NCBI GenBank assembly: GCA_016715945.1 | Contig: JADJXJ010000001.1 | Span: forward strand, 186,001-250,000 | Origin: Bacteroidota bacterium | GTDB lineage: Bacteria; Bacteroidota; Bacteroidia; Bacteroidales; F082 | Direction of reading: 5' to 3' | DNA: 64,000 bases | In this document: positions 53,615-63,681 of the stretch, piece by piece | Layout of the letters: the number at the start of each line of letters is the position of its first letter | How positions within the stretch are numbered: position 1 is the first letter of the stretch | Program-made: the position numbers and the translations under genes | Notes under the pieces: generated by a model | Database searches by the model: none | What the model was told of the DNA's origin: nothing | What the model saw: only the letters and a program-made list of their open reading frames with translations

Positions 53615-56600
53615 TTATTTTACAATTAATTTCGTGTGAACGGTGTGCAGCTGCTTGCCCTGCAAATGTACACGGATGTGGTACAATCCCGGTGCGCCGG
53701 TAAGTGCCGCATTGAGTGAGGTGCGGAATACCCCGCCGGCAGCCTGTTGTGTATTCGTCCAGACCACCCTGCCCAACTGGTCGGTGACCATGATGCTGAG
53801 CAGGCCGTCTTCGGGAAGGTTGAGCTCGAGTTGGGCCATCTCGTGCGCTGGATTGGGCCACACCGAAGCCTGAAGTACGGATACTTTGGCAGGTGCAGGT
53901 GAGTAGAGCACAAGTGCGGCGTCTTTCAATTGTCCGAGTTGTGCGTCAACCAGCTCGATGGTGCGCACATGGGGTTGGGCTGGCAAACCGGTAATGTCGG
54001 TTCTCAGGCTGACCAGCTTATCGCCTGCGCGGAACAGCCTTTCCTGATTGAACATTCCAAAGGCACGCAGCATACCACTTGCTTCATCGTAGTTCCACAC
54101 ATCGGCTCCATCCACCTGGCTGATGTTCAAACCTTTGCCAAGTTCGATCTCAATCCGGAAGGCTTTGAGGCTGAAATTGTTATCTGCATAAATACTCAGT
54201 TCTGGCTGGTCAGATGTGGCATTACGGATGGCCGGACGGTTTTTAAGTGCGGCATTTTGGTCAAAATACGAGGCGTTCATGTCGCCCACGGCTGTGAAGT
54301 ACACATTGTATATATTGTTGCCAGGGCTAAGTGCCGGAAGCGTGGCTTCGTAGTAAACCGATGCTGCCTGGCTGCCTGCGGCATAGCTGCCTGTTGTGCT
54401 GAACAGCAGTTCGGGTGCAGCAGGATAGGTTTTGGCTTCGTGGCTGGCCACCTTCGATGCGGAGAGCAGGAAGTTGGGCTTTCCGCCGGGGAAGGGCGAG
54501 GTGCCGGGCTGACCCACCAGCCTGTAGGCCAGGATGAGCGCATCGCTGCCGGTGATGTCGCCGCTGTTGTTCACGTCGGCAATATAGTTGCCAAAGGGCG
54601 TAACATCCTGTCCTGCAGCCGGAAGTATCCAGGGATACTGGGCAATGAGCGGGTTGTTAGTTCCCACATAGCTGATGATGACTGCATCCACAGCGCTGGC
54701 GCCTCCCCATTGGTTAAAGGTCCAGCTGTTGCCCAGCAGGGTGCTGGGTGTTTGTTCCCAGATCCTGAGGGTGTAGGTTTTGCCGGCTTCGAGGTTGCCA
54801 AACTCAAAGTAGGAAGGCAGGTTTAGTTCGAGGTTGTGGCTGATCAGCTGGCGCGGACGCACTGCAATGCCATTCTCGAACAGCTGGGCATAAAACACGC
54901 CGTGTGCATTGGGCGAGGGGATGATGGTTTCGTTGGCGTTGAAATACTTCAGTTGTCCCGAAAGTTTCTCCTGACCGGTACCGCCTGCCAGATCGAGCAC
55001 AATGATGTTGGCCAATCCTCCGTTGGGGTTCGCGGTGTTCACGCTGCCCCAGAATCCGTCGGCACTGCTCAGGCTGTTTACGACTTGTCCGGTAACCAGG
55101 CTGCGCTCTTCAACCCGGCGGATCCCCTGTGGATTGAGGTTGGGTACGATGCCACCCCATGCGCCGTTCGTACCAGCTACATTATCGCGGTAGAAATTGG
55201 GGTAGCTGGTGGCGCTGAAGTCGAGACCGGTGGTTTCGATGCTGGTGCCATAGAGCGGACGACCGGCGCCGGCGGCATTGTCATATACAAAGGCAAAGTT
55301 GCGGGGCGAAGCGTTGGAGGTTGCCCTGACACCTGTGCCGGAGGCCGCATCGGCAGCGGTGCCAAAGTCGATGACCTTCACGGCATCGGTAGTGAAATAA
55401 GTTACAGGTGCAGTGCCGCCTTCACCATCGTTGAGTCTGAGGCGCATCATCACCTCCTGGCCGGGAGTGAAACGTGCATTGCCGGTGGGTTCAATCATAA
55501 ACCAGCCGCTGTAGCTGCCATTGGCATCGGTGGTAAATTCGCCGTACTGACCTGCCACGGCAAAACCAGGCGACGAAGTGCGGAAGAAGTTGTTGCCGTT
55601 CACATACACCGGATTACCGGCACCGGCAACGGTGGGGCCGTCGGCAGCGCTCACAGCCTGGTTGGTGTAGCGGTAAGTGCTGTTAGGTTTCAGGTTTTGC
55701 AGCCTGAGCCTGAAGGCATAGGGCAGGCGGTTGTTGTTGGTGCCGTTCACACCCTGAATATATTGCGGCAGCACCAGCGCAGTCATCGAAGGCGTGCCCA
55801 AGGTGGCGCGGCTGGCCTGAGGCACCATGCCATCGGTTTTGTAATTGACTGTCGCACCAGTGCCATTGTATGGATAGAGCTTAAAGTAATAGGTGGTCTC
55901 CGGGTTCATTCCGGTGAACACCGCCTGCTGCTGCCCTGCCGGTATATTCCTGACCAGCAGTCCGTCAGCTTCTGGCTGACCGTCCATCGGGGGCACGATG
56001 GCGGCGAAACCTTCGGTCGAGCCTTTGATCAGATAGAACTGGGCATTGGGAACGGCATCGAACCAGGTGGCCGTCAGTTGGGTTTGCGTGTTCACCGCTA
56101 CCTGGAACATGCTGGCATGTGCCGGAGGCTCGGCTGCGGGCGGGATGACCGATCCCTGAAGGGCCAGGGTCTTGTTGTCGGCGCCGGCCGAGGTAGCTGT
56201 CAGTTGCTGGTTGTAAGTGCCTGCCGCCAGACCTTGCTTGAGCCGGATATAAACCGTTGTATTGGCTACTGTTCCTCCCGTGTGGTTGAGGCTCAGGCTG
56301 GCCTGACCGGAAAAGCCGCTTCCGCCGGTGAGCGAGAGCTCATAGGCTGCAGGTGCAGTCAGCTGAACCGGGCCGCTAAGGTTGGTACCTGAAACCGTAA
56401 AGCTCTGAGGTGCTGAGGGTCCCTGACCTTCCACATAACTGAAACCACTCAGGGCGGTGGGCGTCAGGGTGAAATTGGGTGTGAAGTCGAGGTTGATAAC
56501 CAGCACGTTATTTAACCCGCCTGTGGGATTCACCGTATTGGTGCTTCCCCACATGCCGTCGTTGGAGCTTAAACTGCCTAGTAGCTGACCATTGCTGAGG

Positions 56601-59600
56601 CTATATTCAGAAATAAGGTTAATCCCACCAGGCAGCATATTGGGAAGGATGGTGCCAAATGCGCCTGGGAGGCCGGCCACGTCGTTTCTGTAATAACCAG
56701 GATAAGAGGTGTTTCCGGCAAAATCAATGCCAGAAGGTTCGATATGTGTACCGGCAACAGGTCTGTTGGTATTGCGTACGCTTGTATAGAGGAAGACGAA
56801 ATTTTTGGGTGCAAAATTGCTGTTGGCACGCAAAGCGGTACCTTGAGCAGCATTGGCTGCAGTACCGAAGTTGATGACCGTTACATTCTGCGTAGTGAAA
56901 TAATGCACTGCAGTAGTACCACCGGCACCGTTATTCAGCCTGATGCGCATGGCCACTTCCTGCCCGGGAGTGAACCGCGCATTTCCTGTGGGCTCGAGCA
57001 TAAACCAACCTGTGTAATTGCCGTCGGCATCTGTGGTGAACTCTCCATATTGTCCTGCTACACTGAATCCCGGAGATGTGGTGCGCACAAAATCACCGTT
57101 GGGCATCACATAAATCGGATTACCGGCGCCGCCAGATGTGGCTCCGTCAGTGTTGTTAACTGCCTGGTTGATGAAGCGGTATGTGGTATTGGGATTCAGG
57201 TTGCTGAACGAAACCCTGAATGCGTATGGGAGACGGGTGTTGTTTGTGCCATTCACACCCTGAATGTATTGCGGCAGGAGAATTTCAGTCATCACCGGAC
57301 CGGCAGGGGTGGTGGCGGAAGCCTGAGGTACAGCGCCATCCGTTTTGTAATTGATCGAGCTGCCGCTGCCGTTGTAGGGAAAAATTTTGAAATAATAGGT
57401 TGTTGACGAGTTCAAACCCTCAAAGGTGAACGATTGCACACCGGCAGCCACATTGCGCACCAGGGTAGAGTTAGTCTCGGCTACGCCATCTGCGGGAGCA
57501 GCGATGTCGCCAAAACCTGTGGTGCTTCCTTTAATAAGGTATCCTGAAGCTGTAGGCACGGCATCTGTCCAGCTTACATTGATCTGACTGCTGTTGAGCG
57601 CATTGGCTGCAAAATTTGTGACATGGTTCTCCGGTTCAAGGATACCCGGGTTCACCGTGCCCTGAAGGGTTACAGAACGGGGGTCGGCGCTTGGCGAACC
57701 CATCAGGATGGTTTCGTTGTAATTTCCTGCGGCCAGACCCGCTTTCAGACGCACGTAAACGGTAGTAGGATTGAGCGTTGTGCCGGTTGGGCTCAGAAAT
57801 ATCTGGGTGTAGGGATCGAAATTCGGGGCATTGGTGAGCGAAAGTTCGTAGGATGGAGGCGCATCAATACCAACTGCACCCACAAGGTTTGTCCCGCTCA
57901 CCACAAACGACTGTGTGGCCGAAGGTCCTTGTCCGGCAGTGTAGCCGAACCCACTGAGGCTGGTAGGGCTTACAGCAATTGCAGGTCCCTGCTTGAGGTC
58001 AATCACGATCACATTTGATGTACCACCGGATGGATTCACCGTGTTGGCGGTTCCCCACTGTCCATTGTTCGAACTGAAGCTGCCGGCCACAGCGCCGTCG
58101 GCAAAGTTGCGCTGCTGGATCAGTTTCACGCCGTTGGCATTCTGATTGGGGATGATGGCCGCAAAAGCCCCGTCGTCGCCCACTACATTGTTGCGGAAAA
58201 AGGCGGCCCAGGTAGTGGCCGAATAATCCAGACCGGTAATTTCGATGGGTGTGCCGTAAAGTGGCCGGCCAGTGCCGGAAGTATTATCGTAGAGGAAAGC
58301 AAAGTTGCCCGGCATAAAGTTCGACTCAGCCCTCAGTGCTGTGCCCTGGGTGGCCGAGCCGCTGGTGGTGCCGAAATTGAGGACTTTCACGGTATTGGTC
58401 GTGGTCAGGTAGGTTACGGCAGTTGTTCCGCCAGCGCCATTGTTCAACCGGATGCGCATCTGCACGTTGTTACCGGGGGTAAAGCGTACATTGCCGGTGG
58501 GCTCGTTCACAAACCAGCCTGTGAAAACGCCGTTGGCATCGGTGGTAAACTCTCCGTAGGCTCCGGCAGTGGCCAGCGAGGGCGAGGTGGTACGCGTAAA
58601 AGTGCCGCTGCTGTTCACGAAGATGACATTTCCAGCTCCGCCGGCGGTTGGGCCGTCAGTTCCATCCACAATCTGGTTGATGTATCGGTATGTGGAGTTG
58701 GGCAACAGATTACTGAGTGTCGCCCTGTAGGCATACATGATGCGGTCGTTGTTGGTGCCGTTGATGCCCTGAATATATTGAGGCAGAAGTACTTCCGTGA
58801 GGGTGGGTGCATTGGTAATCAGGATATTGCCTGAGGTGGCGCTGCTAAGGCCGGTGGCAGTGGCTTCTATGGTGTAGGTGCCTGCCTGATCGAACTGGAT
58901 GTCGTTGAAGGTGGCAACACCATTTACAGCTGCTTTGGTCAGGGTACCGGAAATTGCGCCAGGTCCTGTTGCTTTGGCTATGGTGATGTTGCCCGTGAAA
59001 CTTCCATCCACCGAATTGTCGGGTCTGCGGGCTTCCACAGTGAAACTGGCCAGATTGGTATTCACCTGGCCATTGGCAGGAACGCCAATGAGTGCAAGCT
59101 GCGATGCCGGCGCCAGCACGGTGAAAGTGGCAGATGTGGCCGGGCTGAGGGTCATGCCGGAAGTAGCTGTGGCAGTGATGCTTACGCCTGCCTCTGCTGT
59201 ATTGTAAGTAACATTGTTAAAGGTCACACTGTTTTCGCCTGTTGCAATGGTGGCTGTCAGGGTGCCGCCCAGGTTACCGGTGCCCGTGGCCAAACTGAGG
59301 GTGACTTGCGTGTCGGTGGTCACATTTGTGGGAACATTGCTGTTGTCCAGGGCCTGAACGGTTACGGTAAACGGAACGTTTTGCGTGGGGTTGTTCCCAT
59401 TGTTCACCGGACTGACGGCCAGCTTGGTGGCTACACCACCCAGGATCAGGTCGCCGCCAAAAACTACATTGTCGAACCTCCAGGTTCCTCCCGTTGCAAC
59501 AGCGTTCACATTATTTGCCTGCCTGAACTCGCCGGTATTGGCATAATGTGCTGCAAGGATGCGGACGCCGAAGTTCGGATTGTTGTTCGCTCCGGAAATG

Positions 59601-61423
59601 CCTGAAAAGTTGATCACCCTGCGGCCCCAGCTGTCCGAAACATTGCTTCCAACGGGATTGGAAGCATCAATGCGTCCGTTGTCGATGCCACCACGGTTGA
59701 GGCATTGACTGAGATAATTGGTGTTGTCCACATCCAGGTTGATCCAGTCGGTGCCATTGAGGGTGTACTGAATGCGTGCAGTGCGTGTGGCGGTATTGGA
59801 AAGCCTGTGGTCATAAGCAAACCAGATGTTTTCTCGACCCGTGGTGGGTACCATAAATTGTACACCACTCGATTCGTTGCTTGCTCCGGGAGCAGCCGTG
59901 CCTATTGCCCAGGCATTACCGCTCGTTTGTGCACAACCTGTAGTGGTGCCCGTGGCGCTGCCTGGCCCGGTCATGCTGCCAACAACGCTGGCCGTACCTG
60001 TGCCGCTTGTGGTTTCAGGACTGGCTGCTGTAAAGGTGCCGGTAAAATTCCAGGTGGTGAAAGCTTCGTTCAGCACCGCACCTGATACGTTGATGTCCAC
60101 CGAACTCGCACCCGGGCTGGATGCTGCGAAAGTTTGCTGGTAAATGCCCGCTCCCAGGCCTTCTTTCATCCTGATCCAGAGTACACCACCAACTGCACCA
60201 GCCGTTGGAGTTAAGATAAGCGGGTTCTCAGGCGTAAAAGGTGCCGCAGTGGCTGATATTTCGAATCCGGCCGGCGGGGTGATGGACAGGTTGCCGGTAA
60301 GGTCGCTGCATGAAAGAAGAACCGATTGCATGTCCGATGGACCGGCTCCTTTATAATATTGAAATCCGAAAAGTTGGGTCGGGGTGATCGTGATGGTTGG
60401 CGAAGGCGGGTTTGTGACACTGCCGTTCAGGGAAACCGTCTTGTTGTCGGCTCCTGTGGATGAAGCTGTTATGTTTTCACCATTGTAGTTGCCCACAGCC
60501 AGGCCGGCTTTGAGGCGAACGTATATGTCTGTGGAAGCAACCGTGCCTCCGGAATGGTTGAGTAAAATGGGGTTTGTGGCCACAAAGCCCGCTCCGGTGC
60601 CGGTCGATATTTCGTAATTTGCCGGTGGGGTGATGGTAATGGCTGCAGTAAGGTTGCTGCCACTGATGCTGAACGACTGCTCAGCCGAAGGACCGCTTCC
60701 CACCACATAGCTGAAGCCGGTTAGGGAGTTTGGGGTAACGGTTATTGAAGGAGAACTTGCAGGTGTGCCGGAAATACTTATATCGTCCAGCGAGAAACTT
60801 GGGCGACCACCTGATCCGCTGATTTCGCGATAAACCCAGCGCAATTGAACTTCAGCCTGGTTATTGCATGCTGCAGGCAGCGTCACACTTATAGTTTGAG
60901 GACTCAGACTGCCTGTGCCTGAAGTATTGTCAGATCCCCCCGGATTTTGATATTCCGAACCACTTACGTTCGTAAAGCTACCAGAAGTTCCGATTCTGTA
61001 TTGTAACCCAATAGCACCAATTCTTTCTGTGGAAACCTGTCGCTGGGTGGCTGCAACAAAGGAAACATTGATGCTGGTGAGTCCGGTTGTGTTGATGGAA
61101 AGCGCAATGCTTCGCAAAGCCGAGCCGGTGTTTAGCATACCGATTTTTCCGTTCATGTCGAAAACACCAGCTGATGTAGATCCGTTTGTCCCCGCTGCCA
61201 GAGCCTGGTTTCCGTTCGGAGCTGCTGTGGGAAATGAAGTTGAGGTGCTTCCACTAATCGTCCAACCTTGAATTCCTGCCGGGTAAATGGTTGTTGTGCC
61301 CGTGAACGAAGCAAAATCCTGTGAATAGGGCAGGGATTGTGCTGTAGGATTAGATTGTGACCAAAGCGTGCTCAGGTTGAACAGCATCAGACCAACAATC
61401 AGAGTTAATGATTTGATTCTCAT
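53615..61423 (-). CDS. T9SS-secreted giant repeat protein (2602 residues)
   Basis: A signal peptide (1-23, LTLIVGLMLFNLSTLWSQ) precedes a jelly-roll-like N-terminal domain (about 30-220), then roughly 90-residue beta modules beginning TPNSLTGFSYVVGSGPSAEQ that recur about five times, another jelly roll, a CBM/Big-type filler region (about 660-870) and three long super-repeats of 502-503 residues, each starting near LLPQYIQGxNGTNN (about 873-2140). The last part has the dockerin/cohesin-like module (DVNNSGDITGSDALILAYR near 2281) and a C-terminal sorting domain (VWPNPAHEMAQLEL). No enzyme motif was seen. The sorting domain has Trp-Pro-Asn-Pro instead of Tyr, an accepted variation. Likely a surface structural or binding protein. 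Confidence 0.85.
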   Translation of the reverse strand: MRIKSLTLIVGLMLFNLSTLWSQSNPTAQSLPYSQDFASFTGTTTIYPAGIQGWTISGSTSTSFPTAAPNGNQALAAGTNGSTSAGVFDMNGKIGMLNTGSALRSIALSINTTGLTSINVSFVAATQRQVSTERIGAIGLQYRIGTSGSFTNVSGSEYQNPGGSDNTSGTGSLSPQTISVTLPAACNNQAEVQLRWVYREISGSGGRPSFSLDDISISGTPASSPSITVTPNSLTGFSYVVGSGPSAEQSFSISGSNLTAAITITPPANYEISTGTGAGFVATNPILLNHSGGTVASTDIYVRLKAGLAVGNYNGENITASSTGADNKTVSLNGSVTNPPSPTITITPTQLFGFQYYKGAGPSDMQSVLLSCSDLTGNLSITPPAGFEISATAAPFTPENPLILTPTAGAVGGVLWIRMKEGLGAGIYQQTFAASSPGASSVDINVSGAVLNEAFTTWNFTGTFTAASPETTSGTGTASVVGSMTGPGSATGTTTGCAQTSGNAWAIGTAAPGASNESSGVQFMVPTTGRENIWFAYDHRLSNTATRTARIQYTLNGTDWINLDVDNTNYLSQCLNRGGIDNGRIDASNPVGSNVSDSWGRRVINFSGISGANNNPNFGVRILAAHYANTGEFRQANNVNAVATGGTWRFDNVVFGGDLILGGVATKLAVSPVNNGNNPTQNVPFTVTVQALDNSNVPTNVTTDTQVTLSLATGTGNLGGTLTATIATGENSVTFNNVTYNTAEAGVSITATATSGMTLSPATSATFTVLAPASQLALIGVPANGQVNTNLASFTVEARRPDNSVDGSFTGNITIAKATGPGAISGTLTKAAVNGVATFNDIQFDQAGTYTIEATATGLSSATSGNILITNAPTLTEVLLPQYIQGINGTNNDRIMYAYRATLSNLLPNSTYRYINQIVDGTDGPTAGGAGNVIFVNSSGTFTRTTSPSLATAGAYGEFTTDANGVFTGWFVNEPTGNVRFTPGNNVQMRIRLNNGAGGTTAVTYLTTTNTVKVLNFGTTSGSATQGTALRAESNFMPGNFAFLYDNTSGTGRPLYGTPIEITGLDYSATTWAAFFRNNVVGDDGAFAAIIPNQNANGVKLIQQRNFADGAVAGSFSSNNGQWGTANTVNPSGGTSNVIVIDLKQGPAIAVSPTSLSGFGYTAGQGPSATQSFVVSGTNLVGAVGIDAPPSYELSLTNAPNFDPYTQIFLSPTGTTLNPTTVYVRLKAGLAAGNYNETILMGSPSADPRSVTLQGTVNPGILEPENHVTNFAANALNSSQINVSWTDAVPTASGYLIKGSTTGFGDIAAPADGVAETNSTLVRNVAAGVQSFTFEGLNSSTTYYFKIFPYNGSGSSINYKTDGAVPQASATTPAGPVMTEILLPQYIQGVNGTNNTRLPYAFRVSFSNLNPNTTYRFINQAVNNTDGATSGGAGNPIYVMPNGDFVRTTSPGFSVAGQYGEFTTDADGNYTGWFMLEPTGNARFTPGQEVAMRIRLNNGAGGTTAVHYFTTQNVTVINFGTAANAAQGTALRANSNFAPKNFVFLYTSVRNTNRPVAGTHIEPSGIDFAGNTSYPGYYRNDVAGLPGAFGTILPNMLPGGINLISEYSLSNGQLLGSLSSNDGMWGSTNTVNPTGGLNNVLVINLDFTPNFTLTPTALSGFSYVEGQGPSAPQSFTVSGTNLSGPVQLTAPAAYELSLTGGSGFSGQASLSLNHTGGTVANTTVYIRLKQGLAAGTYNQQLTATSAGADNKTLALQGSVIPPAAEPPAHASMFQVAVNTQTQLTATWFDAVPNAQFYLIKGSTEGFAAIVPPMDGQPEADGLLVRNIPAGQQQAVFTGMNPETTYYFKLYPYNGTGATVNYKTDGMVPQASRATLGTPSMTALVLPQYIQGVNGTNNNRLPYAFRLRLQNLKPNSTYRYTNQAVSAADGPTVAGAGNPVYVNGNNFFRTSSPGFAVAGQYGEFTTDANGSYSGWFMIEPTGNARFTPGQEVMMRLRLNDGEGGTAPVTYFTTDAVKVIDFGTAADAASGTGVRATSNASPRNFAFVYDNAAGAGRPLYGTSIETTGLDFSATSYPNFYRDNVAGTNGAWGGIVPNLNPQGIRRVEERSLVTGQVVNSLSSADGFWGSVNTANPNGGLANIIVLDLAGGTGQEKLSGQLKYFNANETIIPSPNAHGVFYAQLFENGIAVRPRQLISHNLELNLPSYFEFGNLEAGKTYTLRIWEQTPSTLLGNSWTFNQWGGASAVDAVIISYVGTNNPLIAQYPWILPAAGQDVTPFGNYIADVNNSGDITGSDALILAYRLVGQPGTSPFPGGKPNFLLSASKVASHEAKTYPAAPELLFSTTGSYAAGSQAASVYYEATLPALSPGNNIYNVYFTAVGDMNASYFDQNAALKNRPAIRNATSDQPELSIYADNNFSLKAFRIEIELGKGLNISQVDGADVWNYDEASGMLRAFGMFNQERLFRAGDKLVSLRTDITGLPAQPHVRTIELVDAQLGQLKDAALVLYSPAPAKVSVLQASVWPNPAHEMAQLELNLPEDGLLSIMVTDQLGRVVWTNTQQAAGGVFRTSLNAALTGAPGLYHIRVHLQGKQLHTVHTKLIVK
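55754..58780. repeat. Three tandem 1.5-kb super-repeats inside the 2602-residue gene
   Basis: The same anchor (CTGAATATATTG-type, encoding QYIQG) occurs at 58769, 57260 and 55754, periods of 1509 and 1506 bp. Each unit holds the roughly 270-residue QYIQG module, a TPTxLSGFxY beta module and an FnIII-like domain; the last unit ends early. Units are clearly diverged at the DNA level, unlike the 2.73-kb repeat. Confidence 0.85.
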
Positions 61424-61518
61424 GAAAATGTGTATTAAACGTTAATGATTTTTTTCAGATCACTAAAATGTGATGATTGGCATATTTTTTTTGAAGAAGT
61501 ACTTAAGCAGTCTGGCCT

Positions 61519-61526
61519 CAAAATTA
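61519..61526 (-). promoter_or_regulatory. -7 box for the 2602-residue gene
   Basis: TAATTTTG on the minus strand fits TAnnTTTG, 95 bp before the ATG at 61423. AT-rich region, so only moderate support. Confidence 0.35.
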
Positions 61527-61667
61527 GCTAAAAATGCATGGTTTTGAATGTGCCCGATCTCAGCGGATATTGCCATTTTGTAAACATTTTGTCAACTTTG
61601 CATCAAAACATAGAACAAATCCCGCAAACCTTTTCAGCTATCAAAGGTTTGTTGAAAAAACGAAACC

Positions 61668-62390
61668 ATGCGGCTCAAAATTTGTATTTTGTCAATCTTT
61701 GGTCTGATTACTACGCTTCCCTGCTCCAAAGCCCAGCCACTTACACCATTACCTCAGGACGACAACCCGCCCGGAGCAAGTGCCGGCCTGAGTTATCTTG
61801 CCCTCGGCGATAGCTACACCATAGGTGAAGGGGTGACCGAAAACGAGCGTTGGCCCATGCAGCTGGCAGCCCAGCTGAACCAGGCCGGCATTGCTGTGGA
61901 AAAGCCCCGCATTGTGGCCCGCACCGGGTGGACCACCGACGAGCTGATGGCTGAGCTCAACCGCCTGCAAATTGCCGATACTTTCGGATTGGTGTCGCTG
62001 CTTATCGGGGTGAACAACCAATACCGCGGCAGGTCGTCCGCACAGTTCCGGACCGAGCTGGTGCAGCTCATCCACAAAGCCATTGCTTATGCGGGTGGCG
62101 ATACCAGCCGGGTATTCCTGGTCTCCATACCCGACTGGGGGGTAACTCCTTTTGCCATGGGGCGCGACCGTGCCCGCATCGCGCGCGAGATTGATGAGTT
62201 CAACGAGGTCATCAGGCAGGAAGCCGCAGCTCGTAACATCCTGTTCTTCAACATCACGCCCATTTCGCGGCAAGCAGCTACCGACCTCTCACTCCTTGCC
62301 CCCGACCGCCTGCATCCCTCCGGAAGCATGTACCGCATGTGGGTGGACATGATGCTCCCCGGAATCATCAACATCCTTGGGCAACCATGA
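61668..62390 (+). CDS. SGNH/GDSL-family hydrolase, probable lipoprotein
   Basis: A 240-residue exported esterase-like protein. The N-terminus MRLKICILSIFGLITTLPCS looks like a lipoprotein signal with Cys19. SGNH blocks are visible: block I LALGDSYTIGEG (nucleophile Ser of GDS), block III-like LLIGVNNQY (Asn of GxN) and block V DRLHPSG (Asp and His). Such enzymes hydrolyse acyl or acetyl esters on carbohydrates or lipids; the substrate is unknown. Its stop overlaps the kynU start (ATGA), so the two are co-translated although one is secreted and the other cytosolic. Confidence 0.88.
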   Translation: MRLKICILSIFGLITTLPCSKAQPLTPLPQDDNPPGASAGLSYLALGDSYTIGEGVTENERWPMQLAAQLNQAGIAVEKPRIVARTGWTTDELMAELNRLQIADTFGLVSLLIGVNNQYRGRSSAQFRTELVQLIHKAIAYAGGDTSRVFLVSIPDWGVTPFAMGRDRARIAREIDEFNEVIRQEAAARNILFFNITPISRQAATDLSLLAPDRLHPSGSMYRMWVDMMLPGIINILGQP

Positions 62391-63667
62391 GCATTTTGCA
62401 GCATCTGATGCAACGGGCCATCGCGCTCGATGCCTCCGATCCGTTGGCAGGCCAGGCAGCTGAGTTTGTTGATGACAACGACCTGATTTACCTGGATGGC
62501 AATTCGTTGGGCAGGCTGCCCAAAGCCACCGTCGCCTTGATGAACGACCTGATCCTCCGGCAGTGGGGCAGCCGGCTTATCCGCTCCTGGAACGAATCGT
62601 GGATCGACCTGCCAGGACGCATTGCTGCCAAAATTGCTCAACTCGTCGGGGCAGGGGAGGACGAAATATTTGTAGGCGACAGCACGTCTGTCAACCTCTA
62701 CAAACTTGCCTATGGGGTATTGCAGCTTCAGTCGGGCCGAAAAACCATTCTGAGCGACGAGCTGAACTTTCCCTCCGATTTTTACGTGCTTCAGGGCCTG
62801 GCACACGGACTGAACAAAGGGCATCAGTTGCACATCCTGCCATCTGCCGATGGAATAGCTGCGGACATCGGCCTGCTGCGCTCATCCATGAACAAAGATA
62901 CCGCACTGGTTTGCCTGAGCCACGTGGCATTTCGTACGGCTTATATGTACGATATGGCTGAGGTGAATGCCATCGCAGCCGAAAATGGAGCTATGGTGAT
63001 CTGGGACCTGAGCCATGCGGTGGGTTCCGTGCCCGTACAGCTTAGGGAGCATGGTGCACAGCTTGCTGTGGGTTGCACCTATAAATATATCAACGGTGGT
63101 CCGGGCGCTCCGGCTTTTCTCTACGTGGCACGCGAGATGCAGGAAAAATTATCCACCCCCATCTGGGCCTGGTTCGGTCATGCCCAGCCTTTTGCTTTCG
63201 CGCACGAATATGCACCCCGGCCGGGCATCTGGAAGTATGCCGCCGGCACCCCTCCCGTGCTTTCTCTGGCGGCCATCGAACCCGGACTGGACCTCCTGCT
63301 CGGGGCAGGCATCCATAAGCTGAGAGCCAAAAGCCTGAGCCTTTCCGAACTTTTTCTCGAAGCATATCATGCTGTGCTCCAGCCGCTTGGATTTAAAATG
63401 GCTTCGCCATACACGCCTCTGCACCGGGGGTCGCACATCGCCCTGCGCCATCCCGAAGGCTACCGCATCTGTCAGGCACTCATCCAGCCCCATGACAAAT
63501 CCCGACCCATCATCCCCGACTTTCGCCAACCCGACATCATCCGCTTCGGCTTTGCTCCTCTGTACAATACCCACCGCGAGATTGTGGAAACAGCCGCCCG
63601 CCTGGCGGAAATTATCGAAAACAGGTCTTATCTGGAATACGACCCAAACCCGGCAGCCGTTACCTGA
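62387..63667 (+). CDS. kynU: Kynureninase
   Basis: A 426-residue PLP enzyme that cleaves kynurenine (or 3-hydroxykynurenine) to anthranilate (or 3-hydroxyanthranilate) and alanine. The family features are visible: IYLDGNSLGRLP near the N-terminus, FPSDFYVLQGL, VIWDLSHAVGSVP with the PLP-ring Asp, the PLP-binding Lys in VGCTYKYINGGPGAPAF, and the C-terminal IRFGFAPLYNTH. The start ATG 62387 is preferred over an upstream frame at 62339 which overlaps the hydrolase. Other kynurenine-pathway genes are not in the window, so whether it serves tryptophan breakdown or NAD synthesis is open. Confidence 0.95.
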   Translation: MSILQHLMQRAIALDASDPLAGQAAEFVDDNDLIYLDGNSLGRLPKATVALMNDLILRQWGSRLIRSWNESWIDLPGRIAAKIAQLVGAGEDEIFVGDSTSVNLYKLAYGVLQLQSGRKTILSDELNFPSDFYVLQGLAHGLNKGHQLHILPSADGIAADIGLLRSSMNKDTALVCLSHVAFRTAYMYDMAEVNAIAAENGAMVIWDLSHAVGSVPVQLREHGAQLAVGCTYKYINGGPGAPAFLYVAREMQEKLSTPIWAWFGHAQPFAFAHEYAPRPGIWKYAAGTPPVLSLAAIEPGLDLLLGAGIHKLRAKSLSLSELFLEAYHAVLQPLGFKMASPYTPLHRGSHIALRHPEGYRICQALIQPHDKSRPIIPDFRQPDIIRFGFAPLYNTHREIVETAARLAEIIENRSYLEYDPNPAAVT

Positions 63668-63681
63668 CCGGGGCGCGAGGT

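Noticed and set aside
54836..56392. 518-codon plus-strand frame inside the 2602-residue gene
   Set aside because: Antisense shadow; Gly/Ala/Val/His-rich without known motifs and with no start or promoter context.
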